Assembly (NCBI RefSeq): GCF_006439015.1
Contig: NZ_RCZG01000004.1
Coordinates: 124,001 to 188,000 of the forward strand
Source: Mycolicibacterium hodleri
GTDB lineage: Bacteria > Actinomycetota > Actinomycetes > Mycobacteriales > Mycobacteriaceae
Direction of reading: 5' to 3'
DNA length: 64,000 bases
Positions 36,949 to 46,105 of this stretch are shown in pieces. Position 1 is the stretch's first letter. Each line of letters opens with the position of its first letter. The notes under the pieces were generated by a model. It saw only the letters and a list, made by a program, of their open reading frames with translations. It searched no databases and was not told the origin of the DNA. A program made the position numbers and the translations under genes.

Positions 36949-38955
36949 ATGCCCTCTATCGCGGCGATGACCTTAGGTGCTCTTCGCCGCGTAGGCACCA
37001 TGGCCGGAGTGGTCGCGCTTGTCGCACTGACCGTGCCGTGTGCTGCCGCCGATCCGATCGCGAGCGGCGTTCTCGATGCACCGACGCTGTCCCTCACCGA
37101 TCTCGGCTCGGACGCCACCTTATCTTTCTACGGCGAGACGAGCTCGGCCTCGGTATCGATTCCCGTGCCGAATGGCTTGGTTCCGGCGACGCTCAACGCG
37201 ACGCTCAATTTGCCCTTCGACATTCGATACGGACTCCTCACCGTTTTGCAAGATGACCGGATCATCAGCAAAATCGGACTGCCCTTAACGGATTCGGCCC
37301 CGGTCGCCATTCCTCTTGACGGCGTACGTGTAATCGACAACTCCGTGACATTGACTCTGACACTCAATGTTCTTGCGGGCGAAGGCTTCTGCCTCGACCA
37401 GCTCAATCCGGTGCAACTCGTCGGCGCTTCGGTCGCGTACAGGGGAACCGAGGTCGCGCCAACCACGATTGCCGACTTCCTACCGCCCATCTTGCGCAAG
37501 CTGACGATCGCCGTACCCTCCACGCCGTCCGTGGCCGAGTCCGACACGGCGATTCAACTGGCTGCGGCATTGGTCGAACGCTATCGCGACCAGGCGCCGC
37601 AAGTCGTGCTCGTCCCCCTCGCCGACGGCACGACGACGCCCAGCGAACCCGCGGCGCCGATGGAACGCCAGATCGTCATCAAGGAGGGGCCCGACCTGGG
37701 ACTGTCGATCATTCCCGCCAATGGCGTTCCTGCACTTCTCATTTCCGGTGCGCAGGACAAGCTGTCCAACCAGGCCCGGCTGCTCACCGACCCCTCGTTG
37801 AACATGGCGGTAAGCGCCAAGGCGGTCGCCGGCGAGCTGCACCCGAGCACGTGGACGCCGGGCAACTCGACCAGTCTGGCCGAGCTCCGGCAGCCCGCCC
37901 TGACCGCGACCGGCTTGGCGCCACAGATCGGCATCGCGTTGGACCAGACGCGATTCGGACATCCGACCCAGGGTTTCCGGGTCCACCTACTCGGCTCCTA
38001 TACGCCAGTACCCGCCGCCTTCGGTGCCCAACTGACTGCCTCCGTCGGGGGCGAGGTCATCGATACCTGGTCTCCCGACGCCGTTGGCGCCATCGATCGC
38101 TGGGTCGATGTTCCCGGCCGCCTCGTCGGGCGATACACCAGCTTGGCGGTTGCGGTCAACACCAGCGGAGCGACCGGGCGTTGTGGCGAATTCCGACCGA
38201 TCACGCTGAGGATCGGAGGCAACACCGTGGTGGAGAGCAGTGTGGCCCAAGTGCCGATGCCACCTGGGTTTGGCTCGCTGCCCCAGGCCCTCATGCCGCG
38301 AATTCAGTTGGGAATCAAAGAGTCCAGCTTTGCCGACACCGTGCGAGCAGCGCAGATCGTGGTGGGCCTGCAGCGGCTCAGCGTGATACCGCTGTCCACG
38401 ACGGTGACGTCTCTCAAGCAGGCGATCAATGGTGACGATCCGGCCATCCTCATCAGTGCCGACGGCTGGAACGATCCGTCCATCGCCCTGCCGGTCAGTG
38501 CCAGCGATCGCCAAATAACCCTCGCCGGTGGGGAACAGGGGGCTCCGCCGACGACGCTGAACCTGGATCCCGGAATTCAATTCGGCTCGCTGCAGACGGT
38601 CTTCACGGGCAAGCGATCCGTGTTGGTGGCTACCTCCAATGGTGCACCGAACCGACTCGACGACCTGCTGCGGTGGCTCGACGAGGATGCCCAACGATGG
38701 TCGCAACTGAAGGGCAATGCGTTGGTGGCCATTGCCGGCCAAGAACCTGCGCTGGTCCCCGGCCGCACCCCGGCGGGGGTCTACGGCCCGCCCGCCACGG
38801 CCGCGCCGCAAGCCGCCGAGCGGAACGGCAACTCGCCGCTGGCTCTATGGGCCGCAGCCGGGGCGAGCGTGGCCGTCGTTGCCGGTTTCGTAGCGCTGAG
38901 ATGGCGATCACGGCGACCGAAGTCTGAACCGAGCGCTGCCGACGAGCAGCAATGA
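36949..38955 (+). CDS. BcsB-like membrane-anchored exported protein
   Basis: 668 residues from ATG 36949 with AAGGAG upstream. A signal peptide (about 1-37) leads into beta-rich sequence, and one C-terminal membrane segment (LALWAAAGASVAVVAGFVAL) is followed by a short basic cytosolic tail. The pattern of sugar-binding-like and ferredoxin-like domains resembles BcsB, the periplasmic partner of bacterial cellulose synthase: GETSSASVSIPVPNGLVPAT, LDGVRVIDNSVTLTLTLNVL, GFCLDQLNPVQLVGASVAY and TIADFLPPILRKLTIAVPS. The similarity is by layout and motif character, not a proven match. No BcsA-like gene is adjacent; the nearest processive GT2 is at 62142. Confidence 0.68.
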   Translation: MPSIAAMTLGALRRVGTMAGVVALVALTVPCAAADPIASGVLDAPTLSLTDLGSDATLSFYGETSSASVSIPVPNGLVPATLNATLNLPFDIRYGLLTVLQDDRIISKIGLPLTDSAPVAIPLDGVRVIDNSVTLTLTLNVLAGEGFCLDQLNPVQLVGASVAYRGTEVAPTTIADFLPPILRKLTIAVPSTPSVAESDTAIQLAAALVERYRDQAPQVVLVPLADGTTTPSEPAAPMERQIVIKEGPDLGLSIIPANGVPALLISGAQDKLSNQARLLTDPSLNMAVSAKAVAGELHPSTWTPGNSTSLAELRQPALTATGLAPQIGIALDQTRFGHPTQGFRVHLLGSYTPVPAAFGAQLTASVGGEVIDTWSPDAVGAIDRWVDVPGRLVGRYTSLAVAVNTSGATGRCGEFRPITLRIGGNTVVESSVAQVPMPPGFGSLPQALMPRIQLGIKESSFADTVRAAQIVVGLQRLSVIPLSTTVTSLKQAINGDDPAILISADGWNDPSIALPVSASDRQITLAGGEQGAPPTTLNLDPGIQFGSLQTVFTGKRSVLVATSNGAPNRLDDLLRWLDEDAQRWSQLKGNALVAIAGQEPALVPGRTPAGVYGPPATAAPQAAERNGNSPLALWAAAGASVAVVAGFVALRWRSRRPKSEPSAADEQQ

Positions 38956-38992
38956 TGCAGGATGTTCGACACCGTCGGCGCGCCAACAGAGC

Positions 38993-40207
38993 CTAACGAT
39001 CCTCGGCAAACAGCGCGCCCAAAGCTGACGTCGACTGCCTTAGATCGAATTCCGTTGTCACCATTGCGCGCCCAGCTTCGGCAAGGTCTCTGGTGGCAGC
39101 TCCGCGCGAGACCATCTCTGCCAAGGTGCGATTGAGGCTGGTGACGTCACCTGGTGCGGCCAACGAACCGGTGACGCCGTCGACCACCAGCTCCGGTATC
39201 CCGGACAGGTCGGTCGACACCGTGGGCACGCCACACGCCAGAGCCTCCATCAGGGCGACGGGCAGACCTTCCATCTGGCCGTCGCCGGCGACGATGCTGG
39301 GCAACACGAACAGATCGGCGACGCCCAGCGCGGCACGTACCTCCTCTTCACTGCGACTGCCGAGGAAGCGAACCCGTTCGGTGAGCCCCAGTCGAGCTGC
39401 CAACGCCTCGAGATCGCTGCGCAGCACCCCATCTCCAATGAGGTCGAGCGTGATGCGGTCTACCTCGCCGCCGCCGAGCGCAAGCGCCTCGAACAGCACG
39501 GCATGCCCCTTGTACGTCTGCAGCGAGGCGACCGTCAACGCCCGCACCGGGCCATCGGCCGGTATGGCTCGTGGTCGGAACGGATAGGCAGCCGTATTTA
39601 TGCCAGCATGTATGACGTGAATCGGCGTGTGCCCGAGGTTCATCCGCGTCAGGATTCGACGGTTGTACTCCGAGATCGTCACCACGAAGCGGGCGTCGGC
39701 GATCTTTCGTTCGAGCATCGAGGTGTGGACGTAGAGATCGTGGGCGTGCACGGTGAAGCTATAAGTACTGCCGATCAATCGGTGACACACCCACGCCGCC
39801 AACGCGGGATACGTCGCGAAGTGGGCGTGCACGTGCGGCGGCTGGGGACGACGGGCGAGATCCCTGGCGTGCGCACAAGCCACCACGACGGCCACCATTG
39901 CGCGCAGTAGCAGCGACGGGCGCCGATAGGCGGCCAGCACGCATGCCAGGATCGAGCACCAGGCCCACGGTCGAGTCGCTGCCGCCCAGGCAAAGCCCAT
40001 CAATGCTGCGGCGGCAGGGGGCCTGACTGCGACATCGTTCCACCGCCGTTCGATATCGTGCACGGGCTGGTCCGGTGACGGGAACAGTGATCGCAGTTCG
40101 AGATCGAACCCGCCGGTGCGATCGAGCGCATCGAGCTCGCGCACGATGAACGTCTCCGAGGTGACCGGAAATCGGGACACCATGTAGACGACGTCAGGGC
40201 GGCTCAT
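38993..40207 (-). CDS. Glycosyltransferase family 4 (GT-B), last gene of the seven-gene operon
   Basis: 404 residues from ATG 40207, whose first bases overlap the upstream stop (ATGA). It has a GT-B fold: N-terminal VVYMVSRFPVTSETFIVREL, the middle VHAHFATYPALAAWVCHRL, and the C-terminal GT4 domain with VRFLGSRSEEEVRAALGVAD and the nucleotide-sugar E-x7-E region EGLPVALMEALACGVPTVST. The opening SETFIxRE is common in exopolysaccharide glycosyltransferases such as those related to AmsK/EpsF-like enzymes. Retaining transferase onto a lipid-linked sugar at the cytosolic membrane face is likely. Donor sugar unknown. Confidence 0.88.
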   Translation of the reverse strand: MSRPDVVYMVSRFPVTSETFIVRELDALDRTGGFDLELRSLFPSPDQPVHDIERRWNDVAVRPPAAAALMGFAWAAATRPWAWCSILACVLAAYRRPSLLLRAMVAVVVACAHARDLARRPQPPHVHAHFATYPALAAWVCHRLIGSTYSFTVHAHDLYVHTSMLERKIADARFVVTISEYNRRILTRMNLGHTPIHVIHAGINTAAYPFRPRAIPADGPVRALTVASLQTYKGHAVLFEALALGGGEVDRITLDLIGDGVLRSDLEALAARLGLTERVRFLGSRSEEEVRAALGVADLFVLPSIVAGDGQMEGLPVALMEALACGVPTVSTDLSGIPELVVDGVTGSLAAPGDVTSLNRTLAEMVSRGAATRDLAEAGRAMVTTEFDLRQSTSALGALFAEDR

Positions 40208-41352
40208 CGGTGCGTACCGATCGCCTCGCGATACGTCGTCTGCAACCGAGCCACCCACGAGGTAGCCGAGAATTCGGCGTGCGCCCGTTCCCGGGCAGCC
40301 GCCCCGAGGCGATGACGCAGGTCGGCGTCACCTAGCAGCCGGCACACAGCGGCGGCCAGTTCCTCCTCCGATCCCGGTTCGAACAGCAGGCCGGTCACAC
40401 CGTCCGGCACGATGTCTGGAATACCCCCAATCCGCGACGCCGCGATGGCGCACGCCGTTGCGGACGCTTCGATGACCACCGTCGGCAGATTCTCGTACTT
40501 GGTGGACGGCACCAGAACCACGTCCGCAGCGCGATACACGTCGGGCATGTTGGTCCGGATGCCCGCAAAGACCACCGAGTCGCCAACCCCTTCCGCGGCC
40601 ACCAGCTCCCGTAGCTCACCCTCCAGCTCACCGCCGCCGACCAGAGCCAGCACGGCGTCGGGGAACTGCCGCTTGATCAACGGCCACGCCCTGATTGCCA
40701 CCGGGATGCCCTTGAAGTCGCGGAATGCCCCAGGAAGGACCACCAGCGGTCCGTCGACACCGCTACTCAGCTCGGCCCGCAACGTCCAATCGGGCTCGCC
40801 GGGAGTGAAGTTCGCGACGTCGATGCCGTTGTGCATCACCCTCCAATTGTCGGGCATGCCGTGGGAGCGGTAGCTCTCTTGAAAGGACTGTCGCGATGCC
40901 TCCGAAACGAACAGTGCCCGGTAAGAGCGACTTGCAGCCTCCACGGCCAAGCGCTCGCGGCCCGCGGCTCGCCCGCTCAGGGAGCGTGCCACATGGTGGA
41001 AGGTGCACACCACGGGACGACGGGCCAGCGCGGCAGCGGGCACGGCGAGCGTCATCGCCATCTCGAGATGAGCGTGTACCACGTCGTATCCGCCGCGATG
41101 GATCACGCTGGCGAGCCGAGGGAGGGCGATGGGATCGAGCAGGCGACGAATGCCCAGTGAGCGAGTGGTGATCCCGGCATCGGCGAGGATGCGCATCGTC
41201 TTCTCGGAGTTCATCGCGGCCGGGGACACGCTGACCACGTCCATGTCGACGTCGGTGTCGCGGGAGGCCACGATCATGGGAGCCAGCAGGGTCTCGGCGC
41301 CCCCCATCCTGAATGCGTCGACGAGCACCAGTGCACGAATGGGCCCGGTCAT
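40204..41352 (-). CDS. Glycosyltransferase family 4
   Basis: 382 residues from ATG 41352, overlapping the upstream lipoprotein stop by ATGA. N-terminal ALVLVDAFRMGGAETLLAPM is the usual glycine-rich acceptor-side loop of GT4 enzymes, with DVVHAHLEMAMTLAVPA. The donor-site half contains VVLPGAFRDFKGIPVAIRAW, VVFAGIRTNMPDVYRAADVV, and NLPTVVIEASATACAIAASR, with the E-x7-E type Glu pair partly altered. Cytosolic, membrane-associated sugar transfer in polymer repeat assembly. Confidence 0.88.
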   Translation of the reverse strand: MTGPIRALVLVDAFRMGGAETLLAPMIVASRDTDVDMDVVSVSPAAMNSEKTMRILADAGITTRSLGIRRLLDPIALPRLASVIHRGGYDVVHAHLEMAMTLAVPAAALARRPVVCTFHHVARSLSGRAAGRERLAVEAASRSYRALFVSEASRQSFQESYRSHGMPDNWRVMHNGIDVANFTPGEPDWTLRAELSSGVDGPLVVLPGAFRDFKGIPVAIRAWPLIKRQFPDAVLALVGGGELEGELRELVAAEGVGDSVVFAGIRTNMPDVYRAADVVLVPSTKYENLPTVVIEASATACAIAASRIGGIPDIVPDGVTGLLFEPGSEEELAAAVCRLLGDADLRHRLGAAARERAHAEFSATSWVARLQTTYREAIGTHR

Positions 41353-42302
41353 TTCAGCACTCTGAGTTCGTTCCACGGAATGTGCTCCATCGCGTCGTAG
41401 TCCCAACGGAATCCGGCTTCCTGATAGGTCTTGCCAACACTATTCGAGGTCGCGCTGTCGTCACGCTCGAAGCTCACACTCAGCGGGGCAGCTCCCACGT
41501 CCATGACGTAGCCGCCGTAGCGCTGCATCGCCGTCGCCACCGCCAACTCGCCTGACGTCAGCTTCAGGGTGCTCAGGTCTATTGCCGGATCGAGTTGCAG
41601 GCGTGCGCCTTCGGGAATGCAGTCGTCGCGTCCTGACCTGCCATCGCTCTTGAGCGCCGGCGACCGGAACGTGGTGCAGGCGTTATTGGTTTGAAGTGCC
41701 AGCGCGTGCTCGATCCTCCCCGCCGCGATGTCGGAGATGCGCACCACGCCCGCCAACCGGGACGCCCCAGAGCCGGTGGCTGCGCCACCCCACCCCGAGC
41801 CTCGGATGCTGTTGACGGCCGCGAAGCTCGTCGACCATTCGTCACCGCGCTTGAATGCTCGCCAGAACTCGAAGCTGATGCCGGCAGCCTCATCGACCGT
41901 CACCATCACCGCATCAGATCCCGAATTGGGTTGTGCGCCAGAGGGAATCGGCACCGGCCAGCCGGCGAACGGGCAGATACCGTAGTCGAGCTTCGTGCAA
42001 TTCACCGCCTGCGTGGGTGTGTCGGCATTGCTGGCGTAGACCGGTATGCCGTACTGCACCAGGTTGGCGAATAGTTGTGGCGTCGGCTGAACGGCCGCGA
42101 TCATGGCCGCACTGTTGGGGTCGAGCTCCGGATTCGACGCGATGACTCGCCGCCACGGACCGTCGGCGGCAAACAGATGCGATGGCTCGGTCGAGTTCCG
42201 GTGCGATGCGCAGCCGGAAACCCCGACGGCCACCAGGGCGAGGGACATCGCGACTGCCAGAATCGCCTTCCGGAAGCGGCGCGGATCCCATTCAGGCCCC
42301 AT
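41349..42302 (-). CDS. Lipoprotein of the same unrecognised family (paralogue 2)
   Basis: 317 residues from ATG 42302. The signal peptide AILAVAMSLALVAVGVSGC ends in a lipobox V-S-G-C, so it is anchored outside the membrane. The rest is the same domain as in the protein at 35006-36664, here with no linker: WRRVIASNPELDPNSAAMIA, WPVPIPSGAQPNSGSDAVMV, ASRLAGVVRISDIAAGRIEH, FRSPALKSDG, CIPEGARLQLDPAIDL, YGGYVMDVGAAPLSVSFERD and the end HIPWNELRVLK. Both Cys-containing loops differ between the paralogues. It sits inside the glycosyltransferase operon with overlapping start and stop codons, so it is very likely part of the pathway. Function unknown. Confidence 0.75.
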   Translation of the reverse strand: MGPEWDPRRFRKAILAVAMSLALVAVGVSGCASHRNSTEPSHLFAADGPWRRVIASNPELDPNSAAMIAAVQPTPQLFANLVQYGIPVYASNADTPTQAVNCTKLDYGICPFAGWPVPIPSGAQPNSGSDAVMVTVDEAAGISFEFWRAFKRGDEWSTSFAAVNSIRGSGWGGAATGSGASRLAGVVRISDIAAGRIEHALALQTNNACTTFRSPALKSDGRSGRDDCIPEGARLQLDPAIDLSTLKLTSGELAVATAMQRYGGYVMDVGAAPLSVSFERDDSATSNSVGKTYQEAGFRWDYDAMEHIPWNELRVLK

Positions 42303-43482
42303 GGCCTCGCCCAGCGTCGGCTACGGCGTCCGCCACTTGACCCGCGGCGATGGCCCAGGCGTCGTGCACGCTGCTCTCCCCGGCTTCACCGAGCCTGGCG
42401 GCCAGCGCCGGGTCGCGCAACAGCTTTAGCATCGCCGTCGCAAGTCCTTCTACTTCACCGGGTTGCACCAACAGACCGGTCACCTCGTCCTGAATCACGT
42501 CGGGCAGATCGCCTATGGCACTGGCGATCACCGGTCGGCCAAAGGTGAAGGCCAGGTGGGCCACCCCGCTTTGAGTGGCACGGATGTAGGGCGTCACGAC
42601 CGCTCGCGCTGATTCCAGCAGCGGACCGACTTCATCCGCTGGCACGTAACCGGGTCGAGCATCGACGTGACCGATCTTTCGTGCGCGGTCGAGGACGGCG
42701 TCGACGTCGATATCGGCCCCCGGTGCTCCGGCGATCACCATCCGCGCATCGGGGAGTTCGGTTCGCACTCGGGCAAATGCGTCCAACAGCACGTCGATGC
42801 CCTTGTACCTGGACCAGACACCGAAGAACAGGACGAGGGGTTGCGTCTCGGCCGCCGAACGCACGTGTTGACCGGCGCGCAATTCCGATTCGGCGCCGTG
42901 CGGTATGACGTGCACGGGACAGCGGGGCTGCCAGTGGTCGACGGCAAGTTCTCGCGTGCGTGGACCGAGCACGAACGCCACGTCGAGTCGCTGCCAGGCC
43001 GCCCGGAACGCTCGAGTGAGCAGGCTGCCCGTCTTGGGTGTGCTGGTGTCGTGTGCATCGGAACGCGGCAGCGGCTCGTGGGCGACGATCCCGAAGGTGG
43101 TCGAGGGCAGTACCTTCGTCAAGAAGACGACGAACAGCGGCTCGAAGGTGAAGCGCCATTGCGACCAGAGGACCGCGCGGGGGCGCGCCCAGAGCAGTCG
43201 TCCGCTCAGCACCGTCCAGGCGAAGACCAATTGCGCGGCGCGCAACCCTCGTCGCACCAGTCGAAACCACCGGGAGTGGACACCCGCGTCACCGGGATGC
43301 CAGGTGGGTAATACCGCGCGCACGGTGAATCCCGGTTGCGACGACGTCATCTCGGGACGGGGACCAGTCCACAGCTGGACGAGTTCTCCTCGAGCAGCTA
43401 GTGCCGAGCCCATTTCGAAGGCAAATTGAAACAGGCCGCCAGATGGCGAGAGTTCCACCAGGACTATGGTTCTCGACCTCAT
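42292..43482 (-). CDS. Glycosyltransferase family 4
   Basis: 396 residues from ATG 43482, overlapping the polymerase stop (ATGA); its own stop overlaps the start of the lipoprotein gene by 11 bp. The N-terminus TIVLVELSPSGGLFQFAFEM has the glycine-rich GT-B loop. The second domain has LVLFFGVWSRYKGIDVLLDA, ARPGYVPADEVGPLLESARA and SGVAHLAFTFGRPVIASAIG, then DEVTGLLVQPGEVEGLATAM. A large open frame upstream (to 44268) is only an antisense-like extension inside the polymerase gene. Third GT4 of the operon in map position; donor sugar unknown. Confidence 0.87.
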   Translation of the reverse strand: MRSRTIVLVELSPSGGLFQFAFEMGSALAARGELVQLWTGPRPEMTSSQPGFTVRAVLPTWHPGDAGVHSRWFRLVRRGLRAAQLVFAWTVLSGRLLWARPRAVLWSQWRFTFEPLFVVFLTKVLPSTTFGIVAHEPLPRSDAHDTSTPKTGSLLTRAFRAAWQRLDVAFVLGPRTRELAVDHWQPRCPVHVIPHGAESELRAGQHVRSAAETQPLVLFFGVWSRYKGIDVLLDAFARVRTELPDARMVIAGAPGADIDVDAVLDRARKIGHVDARPGYVPADEVGPLLESARAVVTPYIRATQSGVAHLAFTFGRPVIASAIGDLPDVIQDEVTGLLVQPGEVEGLATAMLKLLRDPALAARLGEAGESSVHDAWAIAAGQVADAVADAGRGHGA

Positions 43483-45485
43483 ACCGATGTCAGATCTCGA
43501 CGCGGAACACGAAGGTCCGAGTTGGCGGCGGAGCGCCGCCCGATGGCACGGAGCAGCACCAGGGCTAGCGTTAGTGCACCGCCGATACCGATACCGATAG
43601 CGATGAACAGCGCCTGTGGCGAACGTACGTTGGTCGGTTCGATCCCCATGCTGGAGACCGGTTGCAGCGAATATTGTTGATAGCCAATGCCGGAGTGCAG
43701 CGTCGAGTCTGCGCGGGCGACGGCGAGCTGGATCTCGTCGCGGGCGGAGTCCGCGTCGACGGCGGTGGTCGTGAACGTCAGTAGTCCGCGGACGGGATCG
43801 GCGGTGACGTCGACGGGTGTCTTCGGATCGCGGAACATGGTCGCGAACGTCGGCAACACCTCCACGCGGGAGCGGATGTCCAGCGCGTAGGAGTAGAAGC
43901 CGTCGGTGGGTCCCACGGGAAGGAGGGTCATACGCTGCGTAGCGGTGACGGCCGGAGTGGCGGTCGCGGCGAGGTACGCCAATGACAGCGCTACGCCAAA
44001 TGCTCCCGCCACGAGCCAAACAACCGCCCCCTGAAGCAATTTGCGAATGGCCGCCACTGGTACGGGCAATGCCGGCGCGATCCCGCCGGCGAGCGCCAAC
44101 ACCACCCCCAAGGTCCGGAAATACGCCATGTGCAAGCCGATGCTCGCGATCGACCACGCCACGATTGCCGCACACACGGCCGCCAACAAGACACGCTCGT
44201 GGGATCGGGGGTTTGCGACGATTCCCAGTAGCACGGCGGTGATGAATCCGACGACGACCACTGCCCAACCCAGCAGGCCCATCACCCCAGACTCAGCGGC
44301 GAACTCGATGTACAAGTTGTGCGGCGCGTTGGTCGGCTCCAGCACTGCAATCGAGACCCGGCCGGCGAATTCGGTCACCTGGCCAGGAAACGTGGCCGGT
44401 CCGAACCCGAAGAATGGTCGCTCCTCGAACATCATCAAGGCTTCCTGCTGCGCGGCGAGCCGCCCGAGCACCGACGGGTCGACTCCGCTGTTGGTCTGCG
44501 CCTGCGTGACGTCGGAGAGCGCCGCCACAAGCCGATTACCGACCCCTGGTAACGCGAAGAAAACGAGCGAGAGCGGCAGAAGCGCCAACCCACGTCGCCG
44601 GATCGATCGGTCGGACGCGATGAGCCACACGGTGATCGCCACACCGGCAGCCAGGAACGTGCCTCGAGACTGCGTCAGATAGACGCCCACGAGCAGAGCG
44701 ATGACCGCCACGAGCCAGCACGCTACGGCGACCCGCAGGCGTAGCCGTAGCGCACGTGTCAGCAGTGCACCCGCCAACGGCAAGCCCATCACCAGATGGC
44801 GACCCCAGAAGTTGGAGTCAGGTAGCGGTCCGCCAAACCGAAGTGTGGTGATGTCCTCTCCGGAGGCAGTCGTCACGGTCGAGAACCCGCCGAAGGACAT
44901 GGTGCCGTTGAAGGCGAACTGGTCGATCGCGGTCAAGATCGACAGCACGGCCAACGGCGCGGCGATGGCTCCAGCCACCGCCCAGGGCTGTCCTGACAGC
45001 TGGATCAGCAACAGCACCAACATGACGAAGACACAGTCCAGGACGATCCTGTGCATGCCTGCGTTGGAGGCCGCCGGGTCGACACTGCCGATCAGCGCGA
45101 TCGTTTGGGTGGCCAGGTACGTCGCCAACAGCGCCGCGCAGATCCCAGTCCAGGCATTGATGCGGCTCCTGGCAACTGGATCCCGTACGGCGAATCCCAC
45201 CGCGAGCAGACCGAGCAGGAGGGAGGCCTGGAAGACCGGCACCCTGGCGTGCGATTCGAGAACTCCCGAGGTATTGGTGACCTCGAGAACCACCATGATG
45301 ATCACCGCGAGCAGTGGACGGCGTGCCGCGAAGATCAGTCCGACGCCACCGAATGGGGCCACGACGAGCAGTCGCAAATCATGCGATCCCAGCATCGCTA
45401 TCGCAGCGAGGGTGGCGAACCCGGCGCCAAGTACCAGGCCTACGAGCTCATTGGTGGGTTTCGAGGACGACACCATCCCGGTCAT
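43479..45485 (-). CDS. O-antigen-ligase/Wzy-type polymerase with C-terminal Wzz-like domain
   Basis: 668 residues from ATG 45485, which overlaps the stop of the Wzz-like gene (TGATG). Residues about 1-480 are polytopic, with repeated hydrophobic segments and the Wzy_C/O-antigen-ligase landmarks FGGPLPDSNFWGRHLVMGLP, GVYLTQSRGTFLAAGVAITV, PFFGFGPATFPG and NAPHNLYIEFAAESGVMGLL. Then come a membrane segment (AVVWLVAGAFGVALSLAYLA), about 120 extracytoplasmic residues (VDVTADPVRGLLTFTTTAVD), and a final segment PQALFIAIGIGIGGALTLAL. That last part has the two-helix, proline-before-TM2 plan of Wzz chain-length regulators. It probably polymerises lipid-linked repeat units outside the membrane. Confidence 0.8.
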   Translation of the reverse strand: MTGMVSSSKPTNELVGLVLGAGFATLAAIAMLGSHDLRLLVVAPFGGVGLIFAARRPLLAVIIMVVLEVTNTSGVLESHARVPVFQASLLLGLLAVGFAVRDPVARSRINAWTGICAALLATYLATQTIALIGSVDPAASNAGMHRIVLDCVFVMLVLLLIQLSGQPWAVAGAIAAPLAVLSILTAIDQFAFNGTMSFGGFSTVTTASGEDITTLRFGGPLPDSNFWGRHLVMGLPLAGALLTRALRLRLRVAVACWLVAVIALLVGVYLTQSRGTFLAAGVAITVWLIASDRSIRRRGLALLPLSLVFFALPGVGNRLVAALSDVTQAQTNSGVDPSVLGRLAAQQEALMMFEERPFFGFGPATFPGQVTEFAGRVSIAVLEPTNAPHNLYIEFAAESGVMGLLGWAVVVVGFITAVLLGIVANPRSHERVLLAAVCAAIVAWSIASIGLHMAYFRTLGVVLALAGGIAPALPVPVAAIRKLLQGAVVWLVAGAFGVALSLAYLAATATPAVTATQRMTLLPVGPTDGFYSYALDIRSRVEVLPTFATMFRDPKTPVDVTADPVRGLLTFTTTAVDADSARDEIQLAVARADSTLHSGIGYQQYSLQPVSSMGIEPTNVRSPQALFIAIGIGIGGALTLALVLLRAIGRRSAANSDLRVPRRDLTSV

Positions 45486-46105
45486 CACCGGGATGGAACT
45501 CCGGCGTCGAGAACCTGCTGAGTGTGCCGGGCGGCGTGATCCGGGTCCCGTCGGCGACGCGCCACCAACCATCCGATACCGCCTCCCATCAGCAGACCGC
45601 CGAACGCCGCCGCGGCCGCGACCTGCAGTCGGCCTGGCGCGGCAACGGGCACCGCGTTGCCCTGGGGTGGCCACAGGATCTTGACGAGATAGGGCGCGAC
45701 CAACGACGTCACGTCCGGTGTGGCGGTGTTCAACGTGTCGGTCAACGCCGATTCGGCCGCTTTGGCCGAGTCCGCGGTGATGGTGACCGAGAGCATCGTG
45801 GTCTCCGGGAGCGCAGCGGCGCTGAGGGTCAGGTTGCCCGGCGCGACATTGGCCGCCTTCGCCGCCGAGGGCAGCCAACGTGGATCGCCGTAGACGATCG
45901 CCGCAGTACGGGTGACCTGCCCGCGGGTCAGTACCTCCCAGAAGTTCGAGGCCTCCACGGTCGTCAAATCCGGAGCGGGCAACAGCGCGACGTTCGCCGA
46001 CGCCGAGTACCGGCTCGACTGCGGCGCTACGACCACCCCGAGGACCGCGCCGAGAATGGCGCCCACGACGGCACACAGGGCGATGACGACACGGCGTCTG
46101 CTCAT
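45485..46105 (-). CDS. Wzz/YveK-like chain-length determinant, no kinase domain
   Basis: 206 residues from ATG 46105, overlapping the flippase stop by ATGA. It has one N-terminal membrane segment (VVIALCAVVGAILGAVLGVV), an extracytoplasmic domain (YSASANVALLPAPDLTTVEA ... VTITADSAKAAESALTDTLN), a Pro-containing stretch before TM2 (GNAVPVAAPGRLQ), and TM2 AAAAAFGGLLMGGGIGWLVA, then a short basic tail. This is the plan of a polysaccharide co-polymerase of the Wzz type. It lacks the C-terminal tyrosine-kinase domain of Wzc, so control by phosphorylation is not evident here. Confidence 0.78.
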   Translation of the reverse strand: MSRRRVVIALCAVVGAILGAVLGVVVAPQSSRYSASANVALLPAPDLTTVEASNFWEVLTRGQVTRTAAIVYGDPRWLPSAAKAANVAPGNLTLSAAALPETTMLSVTITADSAKAAESALTDTLNTATPDVTSLVAPYLVKILWPPQGNAVPVAAPGRLQVAAAAAFGGLLMGGGIGWLVARRRRDPDHAARHTQQVLDAGVPSR

